Assembly (NCBI RefSeq): GCF_905475465.1
Contig: NC_062257.1
Location: 5,084,001 to 5,148,000, forward strand
DNA: 64,000 bases
Source of the DNA: Pieris napi
Lineage: Eukaryota; Arthropoda; Insecta; Lepidoptera; Pieridae
Direction of reading: 5' to 3'
The translations under genes were made by a program, and so were the position numbers. Positions 53,601 to 62,600 of this stretch are shown one piece after another. Each line of letters opens with the position of its first letter. Position 1 is the stretch's first letter. The notes below the pieces were generated by a model, which was not told the DNA's origin, made no database searches, and saw only the letters and a program-made list of their open reading frames with translations.

Positions 53601-56600
53601 TATATCGAGATGATTCTTCATGAGATGATCCTGTAAAAATATATTTTTTATTTATTTGTTGTTATGATTGACGAAACATGTATTCCAGTTGTGCCTCGTC
53701 GCCTAGGGCTCTCCAGCCGAGGCCCGGAACGTGGAGCTTCGCCTCCAGCCCGTCCCGCTTCGGCCCCTCCTGCGCATACGCACACGCACATACTATCCAG
53801 AGACGAACCACAGGTACATAATATTATTTTGTTTTAAACTTTAAATAAAATTAAAGATGGTTATATCATATAAAAATAGTTTTTTAACTAAATAAATTAT
53901 AATAAATAAGGGGCTTCAGTTTGCGACTCTCATACCTGAGGTCGTAGGTTCGATCCCCGGCTGGGCACCAATGGACTTTCTTTATATGTGCGCATTTAAC
54001 ATTTGCTCGAACGGTGAAGGAAAACATTGTGAGGAAACCGACATGTCTTAGACCCAAAAAGTCGACGGTGTGTGTCAGGCACTGGATGGTGATCACCTAC
54101 TTGCCAATTAGATTTAAAAATGATCATGATAGAGATTCAGAAATCTGAGGCCAAGACCTAAAGAGGTTGTAGCGCCACTGATTTATTTTTTAATTAAATT
54201 AATACACGTTACGCTGTTTTTTTTTTTAAATAATAAACATGCTACACTAAATAGAATCTGTTATCATAGACAAGAACTGTACAGTCTTGGGTCCAAAATC
54301 ATGTTATGAAGAAAAAACATTTATTATTTTACAATTAGGGTTCTACAAGAATCGTACGTACGAATTATTTAAAGGCCGGTAACGCACTCGCGAGCCCTCT
54401 GACATGGAAAATGGCAACTTAACATCAGTTGAGCCTCCTGCTCGTTTCATAAAAAATATTTAGGAAAAAAATTCTTGTGTAATTTGAAGTAAAAAGCAAC
54501 CATCTTCTGAGTACATTATAAAAACAATACGAAAGTGAAACTGTATGGGAATGGTTTGTTATGCACTATTCAGTTCTTTTTTTTTTTTAATATATTTTTT
54601 AATATCTTAGGATCTATCGTGTGCCAAAGATACAGTGTCAAAAATGGATATGGATACGGACGGGGAATACATATCGGATTCTGACTCTAATGAAGCTAGA
54701 CAAATTACAAGGAAAAAACATCATCGGTATGTATATTGCATTTAAGAACATGGTGTAATGGTTGCAGCTCCTTACAAACGTTTAAAACAAAAAGAGTGGT
54801 GGAGAGTTTATTGTCAGTTCTTCTCTTCCGTTCTACGCCCATGATTTGAGAACTGGCAGTAAACAAAATTTGTAGTTGGAGTCGACAAATTTCACCTTGA
54901 AAGGGAGCTTTTTAATTTACATATTTAACATAGTTGCCAAATCAACTGTTTTGCAACAAAACGGGTACATATGGAAATTACAGTTTATTTAAATGAAATT
55001 TAAATGTATGTCGTACTCTGTATAATTGTGTAAATTAATACACGTGAAGTGAATTATGGCGATGTTTTTTATTATTTTTTTATGAATTCTAATAAAACTT
55101 GTACGGCCAAACAATAGGAAGTGGAAGAATAAAGAATTTTTTTAACTTTTTTCAATTAAATGAAGTTACAAATGTGTGTGACCTCCTCTATCAACTGACT
55201 TTTCCAATTTCATAACTATACTGTGTTCGTGTGTGTAATAAAATTGATTAAATACAGGCACCCACACATGTCCAGTAGCAATCAAATGCACGACTCGAAC
55301 TCGTCAAGCTCAGAGTTCCATACGCTAGTGAATACGGCTTGCTCCATCATGGAAGGACCGCATCAGCAGGGGCTTAGCATTTCACCATCTCCAGGTATAC
55401 ATAGATTGATATACTTTACATATAACGTTACTTCTGGTCCAGCATTCGATTCCCGATGTCTCAGGGTCGGTCGATAGATAGGAGTGCCTCAATATTGTAG
55501 AAATTATCAACGAAACACCCTGTGAAATGTAGAAATAACAAATTATGAGAAAAATAATGTATGTTTGTAACATAAACTACCAAACCGATTTGATGAAACT
55601 TTGTTTATTCACTAATATGGAATTATTCTGATTTAAATTATGATCATATCAAATTAAAAAAAAAACACATACAGTTTCCTTGCAGAAAATGTGTATGTAC
55701 ACTAAAGTTGAATTTAATATTTTGTAGGTCCAAGTGGTCTCAACACAGCGCAAGAGCCGCGCGCCTCTTCATCAAGAAGTCCCGGAAAATCCGTTATTGT
55801 ACGTGCTGTAAGTCACTCCACTTATTTGGGGGACTTTTTCTAAACAAAATTACTCCCGACCTCTTCAATTGGCATTAACTTCTTACTATACCCGGTACCC
55901 GGATATCAGGGTATATTTACCCGGATATCAGGGTATATTTACCCGGATATCAGGGTATATTTACCCGGATATCAGGGTATATATACCCGGGTACCAATAC
56001 CCTCGAGAATTAAGCCTGACGTCTTGTTCTCGCCAACGAACATTTCTCTATGCGCCATTTGACGTATGCAGAAGGAAAACATCGTGAGGAAACTGATACT
56101 CTTTTAACTAAAAATTTAAGTGAGACACGGAAGGCTGATCACCGACTTGTCTATTTAGAAACAGTTATATAAATCTCAAGTCAGGAGTTTTCTAGTTTTG
56201 ATGGTACATAACAGAAATCGTTATAATATTTTTTGGCTTTTTTAACTGCATCAAACAGATGCGTTACTGGCCTTTATTAATTGTGAAAGAGTTTGTAGTA
56301 TTTTCAATTTGATACGTGACTCATACTTAGCACTAAATCTCAATTTTAAACATAAGTCAAATTCAGGTGCCTACTATTTTTATTTGTACCACGTATATTA
56401 TACATACAAAGTTAACGACCGCGTACGTTTACGTTGAACTTGATCAGAGATCTATATATAGAAATATCTATTTTCCAATTTTTTTTTTTATTTTAAATTA
56501 AAAGATTCATACAAACTTTTCATAATAAAATACAACTCTCCAAAAAGAAGTCAATGTTATATAGGCATCTTATAAATATATAAAACAAATTCGTGTTAGT

Positions 56601-59600
56601 TACACCATTTATAATTCAAGATCGACTGGACCGAAGTTAGTTATCTCTTTTTTGGTGGATTCTTCTGCGCTCCAAATAGCAGAATAAGTAATAAAATATC
56701 GCATAAGTTATTGGAATAAAAATTAATTAATTTTATGAATGCAAACAGCATTTTCAGGTGCCATCTGTTGACAAAATTACGCATATAAAAGAAACCTACC
56801 ACTTTGTTCTTGCGCCGGATAACAAAACAAAAAATGTTGTATATCAGAAAGTGCTTTAACTTTCTTTTTTCGCAATGGCAAGCAATAAAACATTTGTGTA
56901 TTTGCAAAAAAAGTTGTGTTAATGTTATTACCTTAATGAAATCCTACATGAGGTTTAACTAAAGTTAACACGATATTATTAGACTTTTAGGCGGATCGAA
57001 GTTAGCCGGGTCAGCTAGTAATTTATACAATTATTTGTCCCTTTCTCTCTTATTGTGTTTACCCTGTGACAAAAGGAGACTGATGTATAAATGATATGCT
57101 TTCTGTATGTGGAAAGAAATATGACATTGTGATAAACCCACCAAAGTGACCTAACACGGAGTTGTACTGTAACTTGAGTACGATATATTTCAGAGCCGCG
57201 AACGTCAAGGTGAATTGTTGAGTGTGGCCGACCCGCTGGAATCGCAAGAGATCTCTGCGCACGTGACAGTTGAAACTACTGGATTGCCCCCTCCGCCGCC
57301 ATTGCCGCAGCCCAATGCGCCTGCGCAGCCGTTAGTATACATTTTTTGATTTTAATATCTAATAAAGCTATATTCTCAATGTTTATACATACAAAGCACT
57401 AGTACTTAAAGTATTTTGGCAAAGCGATTTCTAGTTCATAGAGTTTCTGAGAAAAAAATTCTTTTATCTCAAAATTTAAAATTGATTATTAGTGTAGTGT
57501 TATACACTTGTTTAGTTCTTTAATTTTCATGAAATTGCAGACATAACTTTTACAATTAAAGTCTATTTTGCACTTACTATGATAATAATTTTATTTTTTA
57601 TATAATAATGGTAAAAGACTATTATATTTATTTATTTAAATTATTTCACACTTACATATTTACATAACAAATAACATCATACATATAAATTATAAGAGAT
57701 GCAACAATACAAAAAAAAATATTAATAAAACAAACTAAAAAGCTAATCTCACGGATTCATAAATTGCTATGCAATACTGAAGAATAAGAAATACGAGAAT
57801 TACAAAAGGGAGCGTTCAAGTATTACGTCACGCAATTTTTGGAGATTATTAACCCCTCCCCCCATGTTACGCGCCGTAACGTTTTTCCGTACCCAATAGT
57901 AACTCTTTAAATATCTAAAAGTTACCATTATGTGGTGTAAAGTACTGGAAAGTCGAAAGTCAATAACGCGTAATTCAATTCCCGCCCCGCATCGTAACGT
58001 TTTACAAAAGGACCCCCCCCCCCCAAATTCGTTACGTAATACTTGAACGCTCCCAAAGGCAAAGCAATTTTTTTTTTACATATGCTAAGAATATGATGCT
58101 ATTTACTCAATTTCATAAAAATATGTTCATTTTCATGCTCAGGCGCGCATGTCCATCCCTCGGTGCGTCAGTATCGCACGACCTGTTATTGGGCAGATGG
58201 CGTCTGTCGCTTGACCTGTTCGGACGTGTGTTCACTGAAGATGTGGGATTGGAACCGGGATCTGTGGTATCTGAACTTGGTGGATTCCCCGTCAAAGAGG
58301 TGAAGTTCCGAAGAGATATGGAGAAGTTGAGGACATCAGCGCAGAAGGATTTGACACTGCATAAGGTGAGTGGCATTGCGATAGAAGTTGTAAGAGCGTG
58401 TTTAGACCTTCAGAAATTACTTTTTTACACGCTTTATATTAGCTTCACCTGTATGTATGTATGTAACCGACTCCTTCGGACTCGATTTTGACCCACTTTA
58501 AACGGACAGATTTAATTCAAACTTTGTACACTTATAAAGAATCAGCGACGATATAATAATTTCATAGGTTTATCTCGAAAAAACAATGAAATTTTTTTAA
58601 GTCTACAAAGCAATACGATTAAATTGAGACAACACGTATTGCTGCTAGGACTAAAAAGTGGAAAATAAATATAGTTTAAAAAAACTATAAAACACGCTTC
58701 ACTTTTTAGTTTGATGTGCTTTAAAAGCGTGTTTTATAGTTTTTTTAAACTATATTTATTAATTTATTTATTTTTTATGGCTCTGGCACGGTTTGTGCAT
58801 TAGCCAGCGTCAAGTATAAAATTTTTAATAATTCGTGCTTGCCTTAGAAATTCGACCGTGTCCTCCATGTACGGTTTAAGCACTCGCTCGGTACCGCACA
58901 ACCCTCCCAAAGACCGAGAACAAATTTAAATTAAATTAAAACTTGCCCTCGAACCGGGAATCGAACCCGGTACCTCTCACCTAGCTGCCACTTAATAAAA
59001 CCGATAGGCCCCACAGAAATTAATTTGTTCTTGTTGAAAACAATATTCTTGATGACATTGCTTTATAGTCGACGCATAATGAACTGAGGTAATATTTATA
59101 TGTCTGTCTCGCTCGCACTTACAGGTCTTATGGTGAGGTGTAGTGATGTGCGTAAGAATTGTAGAGATGCATATCGATAACGGGATAGGCACGAACAATC
59201 GTACCTATATTCTGATTTTCATAAGTGTCTAAAAAAGTTCTCAGTTTGACTTATTTGATAGACACTTAATAAAATGGATACGTTCACTAACAAATAAAAT
59301 GTATGTATAGACTAAGATGTTCAGACTCGTATTGAAATTGAAAAATATGCCCGACCAAAAAGGTTTGCTATCTCTTACATGTCAAAAAATGATAGCTGTC
59401 AGAATTCTACGGAATTAAAAATCAGAGTATACCCCAGTTCATAATGCGTCGACTATAGTCAATGATAAGTTATTTACTAAGGATAACCGTATACAGTAAT
59501 ATTATCAATAGGTTTAGCTGGTGGGTGGTTCATTTTATAAATAGTTTTTTTAGGTCTAAATTATGTATCTGAGAATCGCTTATAAGTCTGTCGGCTATAA

Positions 59601-62600
59601 TTCTTGCTCTGCGATCCAAATGTCTTTTGGTCCTCCGAACCGAAATAATAATAGACTGGCATCCTAGAGTTTCTCGGTTGAGATCCATATTGTAGAATCA
59701 AGATTTAATCTAGTTTTAAGAGCTGTCAAACCATTGTTTTTATATGAAGTCTAGCATAATTGGTGTGTTTTAAGTATTTTTTTTCTCTTTTAGATGGAAC
59801 GCGAACGTACGAAATTACTTCAACAAACGTTCGCGGAACTAAATAGTGCGTTTGCGGGACAGAATCGTCGAGCTCTCGGCGCTTTACCGCAACTCACGGT
59901 TAATAGAGTCAAGGTCACGTTTAGAGATGAACCTGGGGAAGGCAGTGGTGTTGCCAGGTCTTTCTATACGAGTGTAGCTGAGGTGAGTTAAGTTTTAGGT
60001 AAAAAACAAGTAAACACAAATTAGTGGATGATTAAAAAATATTATAAAATTTACATCATCAATGATCATACTCAAATTTTTAAGTCGGTTAAAAAAAGCT
60101 TCCATTTTTTCGAAAGTAAGTAAACCTTACCTTGTTCTTTAGATTTATTAAATGAATAAATTAAACTTAGCTGTTAAAATACTAGCCTCAAATTTCTAAT
60201 AAAGTGTTATTAGAAATTTTGTACTTTTTGTACCAACAAATTTATTTCTAATCTGTATTTAAGTTGCTTTGTGATATATATTAAAAAAACGTAGGGTTGC
60301 ACTCCGGGAGTTCCGGCAGAAGTGAAAACTTAAATATTAACGTTGTGCATTTTTGATATTTTGGAATGGTTAGGAAATAATTTTGCACGAATTCCTTTAA
60401 TTATCAGTATGAAAGTACTACCATTTATGTGGTACATTACAATATTTATTTATTGCGCTATCGTACACAAACATGACAATTTATATTACATTAAATACGC
60501 CGCGCCAGCTGTCTACTCTCCATCCGTCTTACGAATTTTCGATCAGGTCACGTGGTCACGCAAGATATTCGCGTCAGTCTGACCAAATCGTAAATAATAA
60601 AGCTTTACACGTTTCGGAAAATTAAACCTTGATGTATTGACTTAAGGTCCAATTCCACATGCATCAATGTATCTGAGGAAAGAGACAATTGAATTAAAGT
60701 CGTAACTCTAACGTAACTAAGCACGAAGGATCATAATCCTTTAAAAAAACATCCGTCTTACGAATTTGTCCTGACGCGAGTTTAAAATTTTTTACCCATT
60801 CCAAAAAAGTGTACAACGCCGTTAAAGAAGTTTTCACTTCAAAAATATGTTATGAAATTATATATTTTTAAAGAATTTACTATTAAGTTTGTTCTGGAAG
60901 AGAAATTTGTTTGTATGGTTATGGAACTCTGGCAAAGGTATTTCTTTAATTAAAAGGGTTCCCAAATCTTAAACATAATGAATTGGTGTCAAATAAATAA
61001 ATACATCTTTCTAATTTATTATAACTGTTTTATAGGCTCTTCTAGCAAATGAGAAGCTACCGCCGTTTGAGCCCAAAGCAGGCAACGTGACCAATAATAG
61101 CGCTGCGAACGGAACTTCTGGTTCCGCGGGTGGCGCTGCTAGTGGGGCTAGCACTAATAGTGGAGCTCGGTAAGTTATCTATATATATATAATGAAAATG
61201 GTCTTCGTTTGAGGCTCAATCACGCCTAAACCGACTGATCGTATCGACATGAAACTACCACCATTCGATGCGAAATTTTTCCTAGATGGTTTATGGCTAT
61301 TTATTTATTAAATTCCAACGTTCCTTAATTTTTTTATTGCTGTTTTACTTTTATGAAAATTTATCCATACGGACTTCACCGCGGAAACATTCGGGGAGGC
61401 TTCCTAGAACCTCTAAACGTCAATATCTGTTAAAAACTCGATTTTCGAAATATTTCAATTTTCTTAGCGGGAAGTTAAAAAAAAGAATAATAAAAATATG
61501 AAAAAAATAAAATAAAATAATGAAACATAAAATTTATTTTAATTCGTCCAGCAAAGCGGGCGCGAAACGGCTAGTTTTATTATAAATAGAAATGTTTTGA
61601 TAAGAGTTATGATTTATTTTTTTATCAACAATGACATGATTCGTGATTTACAGCGATATTAGTGAATAAAATCGAATGTTACTTCAGTGTATTTTATTTT
61701 AAATTACTTGAGGAAATTTGTAATGAGCCGTGTTGGCCTAGTGGCTTAAGCGTGCGACTCTCATCTCTGAGGTCGTAGGTTCGATCCCCAGCTGGGCACC
61801 AATGGACTTTCTTTCTATGTGCGCATTTAACTCGAACGGTGAAGGAAAACATCGTGAGGAAACCGGCATGTCTTAGACCCAAAAAGTCGATGACGTGTGT
61901 CAGGCACTGGCTATTTTGTCTATTAGATTGACAATTGATCCTGAAACATTCTGAAATCTGAGACCCAGACCTAAAATGATTGTAGCGCCTAATTTTTTAA
62001 TTTATAAATAAGTCAGCTAAGTAAACTAGCTTAGTAATTAAGTTAGTAAGTTAAGTTGTATTTTTGTTTTATTTACTAACCATATCTTGTTAAATTAATC
62101 TGAATTTATTCAGACTAATTTTAAGTACTTTTATAGTATATATTTATATATTATTATCAATAATATACAGGAAATAATTCTAATCAAACCTTATTTTAAC
62201 CCTCCAGCAGTAGTAGTGGTGCAAGTCGTGCACGGACGAAAGACACGGCCAGGCGTGGAGCAGCCAGACCAGCTTCCAGGCCTTCATCACGAGAACCAAG
62301 GAGGGTTCTCAGCGTTGATGCACGGCCTTATTCGCCACAGGTATTTAACAGTTCTGACGTCATCACGGCTTTGTGATTTATGGCTTATAATAGATTTGAT
62401 TTATAATAAAGCAATCATTGTTTTGCGGTGATAGGCACGTTTACTTGATTTAAACAAGTGCGTGCGTACAAAGTACACATGTGAGAAGTGAAACTTCTTT
62501 GGCAAACTAATTTTTAAGTCTAATTCATATTTATACAAATCTAAAACTTTAGATTTCCGAGACTTAAGGGAGGGACAAAGGAAGATATGTTAGGAATTTA

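Noticed and set aside
55869..56087. Open frame with repeated YPDIRVY-type units
   Set aside because: Produced by the 22-bp tandem repeat reading through; no evidence it is coding.
58113..58376. 87-codon minus-strand open frame
   Set aside because: Antisense shadow of hyd/UBR5 exon 40.
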